From the NCBI GenBank assembly GCA_944470555.2, contig OX104130.1, positions 73,413,160 to 73,477,159 on the forward strand: 64,000 nt of DNA. Reading direction: 5' to 3'. Of this stretch, positions 10,814-21,960 are shown in pieces. A program made the position numbers and the translations under genes. The stretch's first letter is position 1, and the number at the start of each line of letters is the position of its first letter. The DNA comes from Heterobilharzia americana (taxonomy: Eukaryota; Platyhelminthes; Trematoda; Strigeidida; Schistosomatidae). The notes beneath the pieces are model-generated. The model had not been told where the DNA came from and searched no databases. It worked only from the letters and a program-made list of their open reading frames with translations.

Positions 10814-11712
10814 TAAAGACTGTAATCTGTGGGGAAGCCTTGACTTAGATAATGGGGGGGGGGGTTGAAACAATAATAATGGTGGTCATAGTAATAGTAA
10901 TGTTGGCAGTTGATGACGTAAAGGTCGAGTGATAACAAAAAGGGGTTACGTAAGACTTTCAAATCGTTTATAAAGTCCATGTAGATTAAAAAGGGGTTGA
11001 GAACGTTAATAAACAATCAAAGGATTAGGTAATATAAATGAGACAAGTTAATTGGAGTAAATTGAAAATGTTTTCTTAAAAGTTACGATTATTAGGAAGA
11101 TCAAATGAAATAACACCAGAAACAATTAAATATAAAAATAAAGTGATAATGACGATACAAGAGTACTAAGATTAATCTGACAAAAAGGGGAAGGGGGTGG
11201 AAAACGAAAAAAGAGGACGAAGCGCACCAAGACTAAAATAAATTAAGACCAAGATAGAGACAAAGAGCGTACATACTTCTTTTGCACACAAAGGTCAGGC
11301 TTCAGTTCATGGATAGACAAGGCCTCTGCCGTTTTCAGAAGCTGAACACAGAGGAAACTTGAGATGTTTGGGCGAATTCGATAGACAACCTTAGAATTCT
11401 TGTTTGGGTCGGTTGAATGGTTGAAATCGATTAAATGCTCAAGGATAGAACTTCTGATGCATTTCCTTTCACCCTTATAAAACCAGGCCGGAATATGTTC
11501 TCGAATACGTGTTGACAGCAATCTTTGACTAGCAACATTATTATTATTATTACTATAACCACCATTATTATTGTATCAACCCCCCGTTATCTAAGTCAAG
11601 CCTTCTTCACAGATTACAGTCTTTAAATGTCATATATATATCACGAATGTACAGCTTGAGAATAAATTCGTTGAAAGGAGTCCTCTTCGCTGAATATCGT
11701 GTTTTTGATGTC
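10705..11712 (-). mobile_element. Penelope-like element flanked by about 190 bp inverted repeats
   Basis: The open frame 11521-11243 (-) encodes the C-terminal part of a PLE endonuclease: STRIREHIPAWFYKGER, then RSSILEHLIDFNHS, VVYRIRPN and AEALSIHELKPDLCVQKK, all in the order expected for this family. The flanks 10705-10910 and 11530-11712 are inverted copies of one another. Both carry agcgaagaggactcct and cttgacttagataa, with a (ta)n expansion at 10770-10808 on the left. This matches the inverted terminal arrangement seen in other PLE copies here. It lies in SFSWAP intron 2, antisense. Confidence 0.8.
10769..10808. repeat. (TA)n microsatellite
   Basis: About 40 bases of uninterrupted ta repeats in the left inverted arm of the PLE at 10705-11712. 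The right arm has only a short tatatatat at the matching place, so the run expanded after insertion. Confidence 0.9.
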
Positions 11713-12651
11713 ACAATGGGAATAATAAACGTATTATACCAATGTCTTTATATGCTCTGCATTGCTGAAGCTCTTGCCTTCCATATGGAGAAATCTGAAC
11801 TGTGTACATGATTGAAGATTGTTCAGTCCCTTTCTCCTTTCATGATCTTAGTTTTCAGTCCTTAACTTCTCCTCTCCCTCCCCTTTCTTTTCTTTTCTCT
11901 CTTTTAAAGCTATTCACTTCTAAAGTAATTTGCTAATCTTTCTTGTTGCTATGCTTTTTATGATCACAATTCAGTTTCCACTTTTGTCATTGTGTCATGA
12001 AACTTCTTTTGATGAATATTCACTACTCATCACAGTTTTTTTTTGATTTTGACAACAGCTGATATATTGACACCATTTTGTGTTGAGATGCTTGACAAAC
12101 TTTTTTTAGTAATCAAATCCTTATATTAGAAAAATGTATAAATTTGCAATTGTATAGCTTTGAAAATGTAATTGCTGAAAAACATTTGTGCTTCCTTCTC
12201 AAGATCCATATGTATGTCGATTACGAAGGTGTAGATTAATATGCATAGTTATTGTTAATATGGTATCTATTGTTCTTATGAATAATAAGGCTTTGTGTTT
12301 TTTTAAGTCTAATTTACAATGATTTTCATTATCCTTGTGACTATACCATCTAATTCAAATTTTATACCTTTTTTGTGCAAGTAACAAGTCGACGTTGTGT
12401 GTTAAGAATTCAGAGGTGATGTTTCTTTATGAACAGCAGACTGGTATCTATTCTTTGACTGTACTAAAGTACTAAGTATCTTCGAACTTTATATTTTACC
12501 TTAAAATGAATCATAAACTTTTCTTACCCTTTAATTACTTAACTATCCTACATCACTAAATCTAAATCAGTACAGTGGATTTTTGAGCACATTTCTTAAC
12601 TGATTTCTTTTTGTTGTTTGTATTCTTTATCCACTTATGCAAACGATATAG
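11713..12651. other. SFSWAP intron 2, 3' part
   Basis: T-rich intron sequence with a long pyrimidine tract near 11820-11910. No element is recognised before the candidate acceptors at 12650-12651 and 12689-12690. Confidence 0.5.
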
Positions 12652-12986
12652 ATATACATGAACCTACAAGTCTACTGGACTTCTCTGCAGATGGTTACCA
12701 GGTTACAATCCCTTCAGCTAAAGATGAGCGTTTACGAGAGGAAAGACGTAAAAAGGCTGCTCAGCTAGTTCATCAATTGAAATTAACAAGTTCAATCACA
12801 AAAACCACCTTGAACAGTAATTCCACAAGTGTTAAACCTGTAGCAAACAGTACTTCTTCGAAGATGACTAATGACCGACACCGTGTATCGCCTCCACCAG
12901 CTCCAGATTCTGTCCCTGCAGCAGTTGCTCATGCTGTTGTCGCTAACCTTAAACGTCGTCAAGAGGCTCTGGAAGCTGAAAATAAG
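12652..12986 (+). CDS. SFSWAP: SFSWAP-family splicing regulator, basic helix exon
   Basis: Two acceptors fit the required phase: gatatag ending at 12651 and ttctctgcag ending at 12690. Both give G|AT as the split codon, so the product would differ by 13 residues (IHEPTSLLDFSAD). The second acceptor has the better pyrimidine context. The exon ends in AAG before gtatat (12987), phase 0. The protein holds KDERLREERRKKAAQLVHQL, a charged helix closely resembling the ERRKKAALFLQ-type segment downstream of SURP2 in animal SFSWAP. A Ser/Thr-rich stretch follows, then VPAAVAHAVVANLKRRQEAL. This exon is the best evidence for SFSWAP over other SURP proteins. Confidence 0.82.
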
Positions 12987-13153
12987 GTATATGAATTTCT
13001 TTTATTCAAGTACTTCAGTAACACAAAATCTGTCATCCAACTTTGTGATATAACAGTTGACTGTTTTAGTAATTTACTGTATTTATGTGCACTACAATTT
13101 TATGTGGAAAATATTCATATGATATGCATATTTCTTTTTTCTAATATATAAAG

Positions 13154-13339
13154 GCTCGTAAAAAGCGTCATCGTTCACCGCCTGCGGCGTATGCACTCAC
13201 ACGTAATCGAATACATGATAAATCTCCAAAACAATCGCCAACTCCGAAATGGGATGCCTATGATCGTGAAGTCCTTAGAGATCGGGAGGATCAATATTCT
13301 AAATCTATGAGAAAACATCATAAGAAATCTCACTATTGA
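13154..13339 (+). CDS. SFSWAP: SFSWAP-family splicing regulator, terminal exon
   Basis: The exon starts after the atatataaag acceptor (intron 12987-13153, only 167 bases) in phase 0 and runs 62 codons to TGA at 13337-13339. It begins ARKKRHRSPPAAYALTRNR and continues through a KSPKQSPTPKWDAYDREVL segment to a basic, histidine-rich end (SMRKHHKKSHY). This is a short RS/basic tail of the kind that localises splicing factors to nuclear speckles, much shorter than the long RS region of vertebrate SFSWAP. A possible polyadenylation signal ATTAAA is at 13496-13501, just before a retroelement fragment. Confidence 0.82.
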   Translation, partial: ARKKRHRSPPAAYALTRNRIHDKSPKQSPTPKWDAYDREVLRDREDQYSKSMRKHHKKSHY

Positions 13340-13495
13340 TTGTATTTATGAAAACTATTTTGTAAACACGTGTACATAAATTGTATTAATTATTTATGTG
13401 AATTAGCTCTTGAGAATGCCCAAAAGTGTGATGTTAAATAGGCCCCCCAAAATTTGTTCTCCGTTTTTGTTAGAAATATTCGTTTTAATACTGTT

Positions 13496-13501
13496 ATTAA
13501 A
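13496..13501 (+). promoter_or_regulatory. Possible polyadenylation signal of SFSWAP
   Basis: ATTAAA lies 157 bases after the stop codon. It is the first common hexamer variant noticed. In such AT-rich sequence it could be chance. Confidence 0.35.
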
Positions 13502-13534
13502 GATTTCTAAAATAATATGATATCCTTATAAGAG

Positions 13535-14222
13535 TTTCAACAAGCTCCAGTCACCATCAACGGAAGAAACTTAAAGGAAGTAGTCTTTTTCACCTATCTA
13601 GGCAGGGCAGCACTGTTTCAACTGCAGGCGGTACAGACGAGGACGTCAATGCCAGGATCGGAAAAGTAAGACAGGTGTTCATTAACCTGAAACCAGTGTG
13701 GAGATCTTCTGCACTCAGCACAAAGCGTGAACAAGATCCGGATTTTCAACACCAATGTCAAGTCAGTGCTGCTATATGGTTGAAAAACTTGACGCGTTAC
13801 GAAAGGGATTTCCAATAAATTATAGATATTCATTGACAGCTGCGTACACTGGCTCGATACTGAAGATCAGATGGATGGCCAGAAAGAATAAGTAACAAGG
13901 GACTCTGAGAACGAACCAACCAAGAACCTATTGCCCAACAGATATGCAGAAGGAAGTGGAGATGAATTGGGCATGCCCTGATGAGGCTGACTGAGGACAC
14001 CACGCGCCAGGCCAGGCCATCATGTGGAAATCGAATGGGAAACGACGAATTGAGCGTCCGAGGTGAGGGTGATATGGAGGAGATGGTGTGAGGAAGAAAT
14101 GAAAGCTTGTGGGCAGTCGTGGAGCGAGGTTCAAAAGATTGCAGAGAAGAGAGTGGAGTGGAGACGTGCTACTGAAGCTGTATGTTCCACTAGGAACCCA
14201 ACTGATAAATAATAATAATAAG
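13535..14222 (+). mobile_element. RTE-like retrotransposon 3' fragment
   Basis: It begins in the RT C-terminal region (CCAGTCACCATCAACGGAAG, coding for the IN-G-RN motif) and runs through FTYLGR, a decayed C-terminal region and the 3' end ctaggaacccaactgataaa to an (ata)n tail at 14210-14222. It is truncated at the 5' side and full of stops. 13735-13985 is nearly identical to 17995-18240. Confidence 0.85.
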
Positions 14223-14636
14223 AGTTAACCTGACTTACTACCAAGCTAATTTGCTAGGTGAAATGTAGGAAATCAACCTGGTTAGGTTACCTGCATATGA
14301 GCAGCTCAATTAAAAAGACTGTTAATATTTGAGGACTTCTTTTGCACTTTGGAAAGTAAAAAGTCGTTTTCGTCTGTGATCGAAGTTACAATTGTTATCG
14401 GAAGCGGGTTAAATGAAAATCAACATTTTAAGTCATCAACTGTTAAGACAAAAGTTTTCGATTTCAACCTTTATTTCATGTTACTGTATGGCTAATGAAA
14501 ACCTTACTGGACAACTTTGTCCTATAGTTGACTAGTCAAAATAAAATATCGACGTAGTTCATGAAAACTGTATATAGACGGTATACTTTTATCGAATGAA
14601 GTGTCTTCTTTACTGTCTTCTGATTTTCATGGCTAG

Positions 14637-14886
14637 GTTCTGTAAGAGAACAATTGCTATTCGTATGTAATCCAAGTGTCTCATCACGTTATTATCCACT
14701 CAGTCATTTCAATCGACTCAAAATGAAACATCTCAACTGAAGTTAATCGAAGTTCTTAAGCAGAAGTTGTCAATCCAGTTGCCGTTATCATCTCATTCAG
14801 ATGAATATGAAAAGATTTCTAATTCTATCAATGAGTTTAATTATGATCCAATATCTGGTCTCATATTTGTTTCATGCTTTGATTGA
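14637..14886 (+). CDS. Coding-like segment, possible terminal exon, function unknown
   Basis: From a possible acceptor cactcag (AG at 14702-14703) a frame stays open for 60 codons to TGA at 14884-14886. Its protein-like composition includes SQLKLIEVLKQKLSIQL and SINEFNYDPISGLIFVSCFD. A second frame overlaps it from another possible acceptor (ggctag, 14636), giving SVREQLLFVCNPSVSSRYY and more before a stop at 14740. The two frames could be one old exon broken by a frameshift, or alternative acceptors. The protein is not recognised. No start codon or upstream exon is identified. It may be a decayed gene copy. Confidence 0.35.
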
Positions 14887-15959
14887 TGTAAAGATTTTCT
14901 TCATATTAAATACTCCATGTTCGATGATTTAACCGGATTGAAAGGTAATATGAAAACAACAGTTGTGAAAAAACTCGTATCATCCTTAGGCATGTATCAT
15001 GGTTCTTAGACAAATAGAATGTAGCATACTTTCACGTAATAAATTCAACACTAAATATATATTCGTACATCTCACCGAAGCTGCGATCGGTGTAAGTTAG
15101 CACTTTATATCCTTGAAATTCTGTCAATGATAAAGCTACATGGATTAGTATGGCTCTCCTGGTAGTTTAGTATATACGCATTGTCAGACGATGCATATAA
15201 GTACACCGATCCTGATGTAAATTATGTGAGATAATTGTGTTATAGAAGTTTAATGATTACATATGGAATGCTGAAATATATACGTGAATGAATGCATACT
15301 GATGTTTTAAATTGTGTGGTCAGAGCAAAAACAGCTCAGTTAGTTGCTCACTTAATATAACACGTGATTTATTATATTGATATTCTAGCTGAGTTATTAC
15401 CTGAAGTTTTACTGATAATGTGATTTCTAAATACACTGAATAACCCTATCACTTTGACACTAATAACTGTAGAGATCTGTTTCTGTCCTTGAGCACATCC
15501 AACAGAGCTAAATTAACAGCTATTGATTAACCAAGTAAAGAAATTCACCATAAACTGCTATTTAAAAGCATGATGTAAGTCTGTATAAGTTTCTTTGAAC
15601 GTTGACTCACACACACACACAATTGAAAACATTCAAAAAGCAATGAAATGAAAATTTTCAGCGGTTACTGAAGGGGATAAAGTTCACGTTCTTTACGCAA
15701 CATTCATGGATGAATTTTCCTACTCCTCATTCAAAATTTTCTTTATGCTGCATATTCAATAAATAAACGTGGGCTAACAGGCTGCTATAACAAATAGTAT
15801 CTCTGCTGAATATGGTACATCGGATAGCATCAAATTGAGAGAAACATAAGAGCGATTAGAAGACGATGCCGCGCCAACCTCTGTTTGATCTGATCATAGT
15901 AGGCTTCCTTATTAAGGTGAAAAATACAACCTAAATCGATATTTGAAGGCTTCAGATTA
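14887..15959. other. Intergenic, nothing recognised
   Basis: AT-rich sequence with a short (ac)n run near 15608-15621. No coding or repeat signal was recognised. Confidence 0.5.
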
Positions 15960-16185
15960 CATAATGCAGAATTCATCATACTGTAGATGCACCTACACCT
16001 TAAGGTTGTAGGTCTGATCCCTGGCGGAGTCATTGGTGCGCACCGCTGAGGAGTCCTGTAATAAAACGAAACAGCCGTCCAGTGCTCTCAAGTTTTAAAT
16101 GGTTTCCCAACTAATGTCACTTTGTGATGAATACCCACCTAAAATCAATAAATAAACCCTACAAACCTCAAAATAGAACTAATCT
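15960..16185 (+). repeat. SINE2 copy, 5'-truncated, with hammerhead
   Basis: It starts within the tRNA-like part (ggtctgatccctggcgg near 16011, a B box) and passes into a ribozyme at 16040-16085, then the family 3' end (aatgtcactttgtgatgaat). It is a monomer in + orientation, directly followed by another SINE2 copy. Confidence 0.75.
16040..16085 (+). ncRNA. SINE2-type hammerhead ribozyme, core intact, stem II weakened
   Basis: Stem I 5' strand gcaccg (16040-16045), core CTGAGGA (16046-16052; N7 may be any base), stem II gtcc/aaac with two pairs lost, GAA (16068-16070), stem III acagccgt (16071-16078), C17 at 16079, stem I 3' strand cagtgc (16080-16085). Five of six stem I pairs form. All invariant core bases are present. 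Activity is doubtful because stem II is damaged. Confidence 0.65.
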
Positions 16186-16189
16186 AGTA

Positions 16190-16530
16190 TTCATTTGTGA
16201 CTAGCTTCGAGACGTGACCCGGTGAGGCCAACCAAGTCAAACATGAAGATAGTTACTCAACGATGGCAACAGACGAAGGTCGCTCTATTTCGTGGACGGA
16301 CAGAAGTAGGGAATGTGGACCACTGGATTGCGACCCAGTGCCTCATCGGTAACGTGCTGGCTACAGGACTTGAAGGTCCTGGCTTCGATCCCTGGTGGGG
16401 CAGAGTTGTGGGTGTTCACTGCTGAGAAGTCCAGTAATAGTACGAGACAGATGTCCGATGCTCATGGGTTCCCGATGGTTCTCCAACTGGTATCAGACTG
16501 TGATGAATACTAGCTTGAAATATTCATTTC
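16190..16530 (+). repeat. SINE2 copy, near full-length monomer
   Basis: It contains the whole family order: gactagcttcgagacgtgac start, gaatgtggaccactgga, gcgacccagtgcctc, gctggctacagg, B-box-like gcttcgatccctggtgg near 16382, the ribozyme region 16418-16475 and the terminal gatgaatactagcttgaaa. The ribozyme core is mutated (ctgagaa, gaga). The copy helps define the family length at about 330 bases. Confidence 0.75.
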
Positions 16531-17099
16531 TCCGTTTTCGATTGCGAAATCTTCTACGCTTATTCAAACCATTAAAAGAAGCGTTTAAAAGTTTACCAAT
16601 GTTGATCTTCTAGTGGTGTTAACTGCTGAGTTGGAAGACTTGAATGCAAACTTAACGTAAATAGAAGCTATTTCATGATTAACTGGGAGATATTTTTTTA
16701 CCATTATTATTATGTCTACAGATGGTATAAAAAAAATTTATTATTTGCCACATTTTAGCTATCAGTAAGGTTCAGTGAGATATTCACTTGATAATAAGCT
16801 CAAAGAAGTAATAACTTGCGAATGCAAATTTCATTTTCCCAGTATCACAGGCCAATACTCTCTCTATGCTTGTATGAGCATAGCTAGTTGACTGATTCAA
16901 CACTACAGTATGACAAACAAACTTGATGACTCTTTCTAGTTGAAACCCAGCATATAATGTAACCAGCTTATGAAGCATAGATTTATTATTATATGCCTTC
17001 AGTGTTGAAGTGATCACCTGGTTGAGTCTAAACAATCTTTTAGTAGTCTATAGGCTTATAGATTACATTTCAAACAACTCATTTATATTTACTAATAAT

Positions 17100-17260
17100 T
17101 ATTTCGTAGCTCAGTTAGTAGAGTATCGGACTGGTGATTCTTTGGTCGCTGGTTCGTGTCCCAGTTTGGTTCAAATTTTCACTTCACCTTCAATCATCAT
17201 TCAGTATCAATAATACAAATCTACCAAATCACGCCTATCTCATATGGTCAAATTGATAAT
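17100..17260 (+). repeat. Third tRNA-headed SINE family, copy 1
   Basis: tRNA-like text from gtagctcagttagtagag (A-box region, about 17107-17124) to gctggttcgtgtcccag (B-box region, about 17147-17163) is followed by a tail beginning with ttcacttcacc and containing aatacaaatctac. The same head and tail order occurs at 20885-21045. The distance between boxes and the lack of a foldable anticodon arm argue against a functional tRNA gene. No hammerhead is seen. Confidence 0.65.
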
Positions 17261-17689
17261 ATAGAACTTATCAGTTAAATATATTTCAACCTGATAAATA
17301 GTATTTGTTGTTCACAATGAAGTAGGATAGTTTCACGATGATAAAGCTGACGACAGTAAAACGACGTAATATCAGACTAGGTATATTACAGAATAGAGTA
17401 GTAGACACTAGAAGAATGGGCAATAAATGATAGGTAATTAAAGAAAGAACTTTTAATTGGAATGTGCAATCTGTTTATTATTATTTAATTGTTTGATCAT
17501 ATGCATAGCACAAATGTTGTTGTAGTCTTTGAAAATTATTTTTGCACACCGATTTAATGATAATCCTTTTAAAGAATTAAGGTATTATTTCATAGAATTG
17601 TAAAAAGATTTCCAATTCTGATGGTGTAAATTTTCCATCTCCTAAATACAAAAAAAAAGAGAAGGTGAATATAAAATACATGATTACAA

Positions 17690-18475
17690 CAGCTTGTTAT
17701 CGAAGATCAACAGGCGAAAACTAACAAGTTGACAGAAGAAGCAGCGAAGACGGGCCTTCAAGTGAATGTAGAGAAGACAGAGGTGGTGAAGATACCCAAC
17801 CAACAACTCCAACAACAACAAGCACCATGAACGCGAGAAACCGTCAGGAAGTAGTCTCTTTCACCTACCCAGGCAAGGCAGCATCGTTTCAACTACAGGC
17901 GGCGGCACGCGCACAAACCAGGATCGGAAAAGCCTTCATTAATTTGAAATCACTGCGGAGATCTACTGTACTCAGGATAAATCGTGAGCAACATCCGGAT
18001 TTTCAACACCAATGTCAAGTCAGTGCTTCTATATGGTTGAAAAACTTGACGCGTTACGAAAGGGATTTCCAATAAATTATAGATATTCATTGACAGCTGC
18101 CTACACTGGCTCGATACTGAAGATCAGATGGATGGCCAGAAAGAATAAGTAACAAGGGACTCTGAGAACGAACCAACCAAGAACCTATTGCCCAACAGAT
18201 ATGCAGAAGGAAGTGGAGATGGATTGGACATGCCCTGAGAAGGTCGACTGAGGACACCACGCTCCAGGACCTCGAATGGAATCCAAAGGGAAAAAGAGGA
18301 GTTGGGCATGTGAGCTGAGGGTGACATGGAGGAGATCATGTGAGGAAGTAATGAAGGGTTGTAGGCAGTCGTGGCGACAGGTTGAAACGACTACAGAGAA
18401 GAGAGTGGAGTGGAGGCGTGCTACTGAAGCCCTATTTTCCACTAGAAATCTAAGGGGGAAATGATGATAATAACA
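17690..18475 (+). mobile_element. RTE-like retrotransposon 3' fragment
   Basis: Its 5' end lies in the RT region after the FADD box (ATCAACAGGCGAAAACTAAC, then NVEKTEV-type text near 17770). It continues through FTYPGKA and a decayed C-terminus to ccactagaaatctaaggggg and an (ata)n-like tail at about 18465. From about 17995 it is nearly identical to the 13735-13985 region of the other + copy. Confidence 0.85.
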
Positions 18476-18689
18476 GCTTGTTATTGCACATTGGCTTGTG
18501 AATTAATACTCATCTTGACTAGTTTAGTGGATTACGTTTAAATCTTTTCTTATCAAGAAGTTATGTAATATAACCAACCACGAATATATTTATAAATTAC
18601 CTTGAATCATTTCTTCGTTGTAATTATACAGCATTTAATGCAATTCGAATCTAATCGAAGCTCACTTGGAGACGACGTACGTGTTCGTG

Positions 18690-19090
18690 CAGTAAGCAAC
18701 GGGCCGCATCAGTTGTATGAAAGTTGTTGATGATACTACCTAGCCGTCCAAACTTTGGTAGATGAAGCGATGTCTGAACCCATGACCCACTGGCTGAAAG
18801 TTAATTGCACAAACCAAGGAAATAGCTCCACGATGCCTGATAATACAACCAGAAGATCGAAGCAGCAGATTGTATCTTGTGGTTAAGTTTATGATGACAA
18901 CACTAAGTAACGAGAGCTCGAATCACTTAGGAAACATCAATTTCTCATGGTCCTAGATATGCCTTGCTAATGTATACCAGCAGGCACGAAATCTAGGTCC
19001 AGGCCTTGTAACCGGTTGACTTCCATCAGCTGCCGACAAAATACGGTACACTCCAGTGTAACATCATTTCGCTGAGTGGTCGCATTTCAA
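18690..19090. repeat. Interspersed repeat related to 400-575
   Basis: It shares cccatgaccca with matching flanks with the region near 515. The segment further right (gtacactccagtgtaacatc) resembles gttcactccagcgtaacc at about 52106. The family is not recognised and the boundaries are approximate. Confidence 0.4.
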
Positions 19091-20650
19091 AACTTGATCG
19101 ATAAGCTTGAATGATTACTCAGGACTAGACAAATACATGGGTTACCCAGTGGTGACCAACTCGTGTACTTTGTGACATATTAAACTATCAGATTGTTCGA
19201 GAGCTTTTAACATAAAATTTTGAAAAAATCCACTAAATCAACGAAGCAAAACGTCATAAGAACTGAAATCACTAGTTCTGGTAGTTTTATTGAACTTTAA
19301 CACACAGCACCTTTTGTTGAATACTGATTGGACGACAGTATGATCCCCCCTACTCTTTCAAAGCAAGTCAGCTGAACAGTTCATTACTTCATAAAGATTG
19401 TATGCTTCTTTTTGGCGGCATGGTTTTCTTCGAAATATTTATTAGCATCCATAACATACAAGTGTAATTAGATGAATTGTATAATGAAACTCAGCACTTC
19501 AAAGGGTTCTATTAATAATCTGCTTATTAATCGGTTGATAAATTGTTTCTGTATAACATTAAAGCTATGGAAAGTAATCTACCAAGTAAGTACTGTCCTC
19601 ATCGCCATTATTCATGACATAAAGATACAACCTGAAAAACTTACTGTGATTCTTATCTATAATTCTTGATAGTAACTAACCCTCACCATAAGCTTTTGAT
19701 TGATTTATAGGTACTGGTTTCTTTACTTTTAAATTCTGATCAGATTATAACGATGAATGTTGGCAGTTTCATAGTTTAATTAAGTGGACAGTCACTCTAG
19801 AGAATTCTGTTGGATTCTAGATGGTATAAAGTTGAAGCCCAGAGGTATGTGCTAATGAATACTATCAAGTGGGATTTACCTGAAAATTCGAATAAACTTG
19901 TATTTTCTTAGTAATTCAAATCCTCATTACTCACTACTGCAGTCAAATATGCCTGTACTGAGTTATTCGAGTTGTGACTAACTTTTCGGAATGGAATAAA
20001 TATAGAATAGTGTAATAATAATAGATTGTAAATCGATGGATACCTGGTTGCTCACAACTGTGTGGTTGACCATTATTTTCAGTTCTGTGATACACGAGAT
20101 TACTTGTTGCCAGAATAATGCATATTAACAACATCTCTGACTTTTTTTTCGAAGACTCCCTTTAATTGTTCACAAATAAGCATTGAACAACAAAGCTGTT
20201 TAAGAGCACAGAATTTATCACAGTGTGGATTGGAATTTTGTATCTAATGCCATCTTTGACAACTATACACTTGTCTAAGGAAGATATAAAGTTTATGTAT
20301 AATAAAAGCACAATATATTAGCTATGCTCGGAAGCATTAGTCATTACAAACTTAGCGTGCTTCACATTATTGCTTAAAATTGAATTAATGGAATGATATT
20401 ATTATTATTACTTATGATGTAAATGTTGTATATACACTGTGGATATCGAATACGGAATTTATTTCACCCGTAGTAAATAAGATTCGGCTAACCATCGGTA
20501 ATGCTACTAAAACAAAGTGCGGATAACTTTGGTTATCTACATGTGCTAACATGGGTGATGTTTAATAGGGAGTCAATTATCAAATGGTGAGTCATATAAT
20601 AGAAATAAAACGTGAGAGGGGTTTGTTTGAGTAAGTCGGTTTGCTATTTT
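19091..20650. other. Intergenic, nothing recognised
   Basis: AT-rich sequence with only short, unsupported open frames. Confidence 0.5.
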
Positions 20651-20884
20651 AAGTCATGTCCAAGTCTGAAGTAAATATATGCCTCAGGGCTACATCAAAA
20701 GATCAGACTGATAATCAATGTGAAGCTCCCCGATCTATAATTCAGTTCCATTTAGATTTGGATGAAAAGTCCTGGCTAGGCAGCCAGTATGAATGCGATC
20801 ATGAGATATTAACGACGCATCACGAATTCATATGGCAGTCAAGCAAAACCCTTGGCTATCAAAGTGAAATTAATATCTGGTCAG

Positions 20885-21045
20885 CAGCCGAGTACTGTAG
20901 CTCATTTAGTAGAGTAGTGGCTCGGTAACCTGGAGACGGCTGGTTCAAATCCTACTGCAGCTCAGATTTTCATTTAACCTTTCATCACCCAGTATGAATA
21001 ATGCAAGTCTGCTAAACTAAGCCTACCTCAAACTGATAAAAAAAA
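20885..21045 (+). repeat. Third tRNA-headed SINE family, copy 2
   Basis: gtagctcatttagtagagta (A-box region) and ggctggttcaaatcctac (B-box region) are followed by the tail gattttcatttaacc and aataatgcaagtctgc, matching the copy at 17100. A B-box-like aatcaaatcctgcagcagcc in reverse near 21410-21440 and gggctcaaatcccgac near 21611 suggest further decayed relatives just downstream. Confidence 0.65.
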
Positions 21046-21960
21046 TAACAGTTTATAATTCAGCAGTAGCTCATAGTTTAATTCATAACATATATTCACA
21101 GAACTTATGTATGAAAATGTAGTGCGGTTATTGAATTATCTCAATCGCAAGAGGAAAATAAATTGTTTACGACTACTCATTTCTGTGAAGAATCTCATAT
21201 TCTAAGGACAGTTTTCAAAATGGATTCATATGACTCGGAAACTATTAGAAACTTTGTGCGCTAAACAGCTATTCAAACGATTTTCAACCCATTTAAAACC
21301 AGAAAACAGTAGTAATATGATATCATCAAAGGATAGAGAACTCAATCAAGACAATATGGTATTTCGCTATCACAGTGTGAGATTTCATGTCGAAATGAAA
21401 ATTTCGGCTGCTGCAGGATTTGATTCATCGACCATAGGGTTTTCGGTCCGGTGCTTTTCTAATTGAGTCATCATACATGACTATCAACCATCTTTGTCAG
21501 CATTTCGCCTTCTAATGACTATAAGTCCAGCAGTGGAAGTCAACAATGGGCGACTAAAGGTCTAACGGTAACTCGTACCACATGGACAAGATAAGGTAAT
21601 CATCAACCTGGGCTCAAATCCCGACAGGGGAATGAACACTGAATAGTAAACGGATTCGGCTAATGACTTCCAAACGTCATGAAGCATGCTTGTTCCATTC
21701 CAATAATAAGCACTTACGAAATAATATGGGAGTGACTGACTAATAACTTGGAAGTCAATTGAAAATTAAAGTAAAATGCTCATTTACGGTGTTCCTGAGT
21801 TATGCCTATGAAAATTATGTGCTATAAGTTATACAAAAGTAGGAGTTCAATAAAGTGAATGATTATGATTGAAAATATTTGAAGTTAAAGTATCAATCTG
21901 TTGCTATACAGTTGCTTGTAATGAATAGTTTGATTGTATAGAAAACAATGTTCACTATGC

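Noticed and set aside
10705..11712. DNA transposon with long terminal inverted repeats
   Set aside because: The internal frame is a PLE endonuclease C-terminus and the inverted arms carry PLE flanking sequence. No transposase is visible.
17107..17163. Possible functional tRNA gene
   Set aside because: A- and B-box-like segments are present, but the arms do not fold into a clean cloverleaf and the same text recurs with a SINE tail at 20885.
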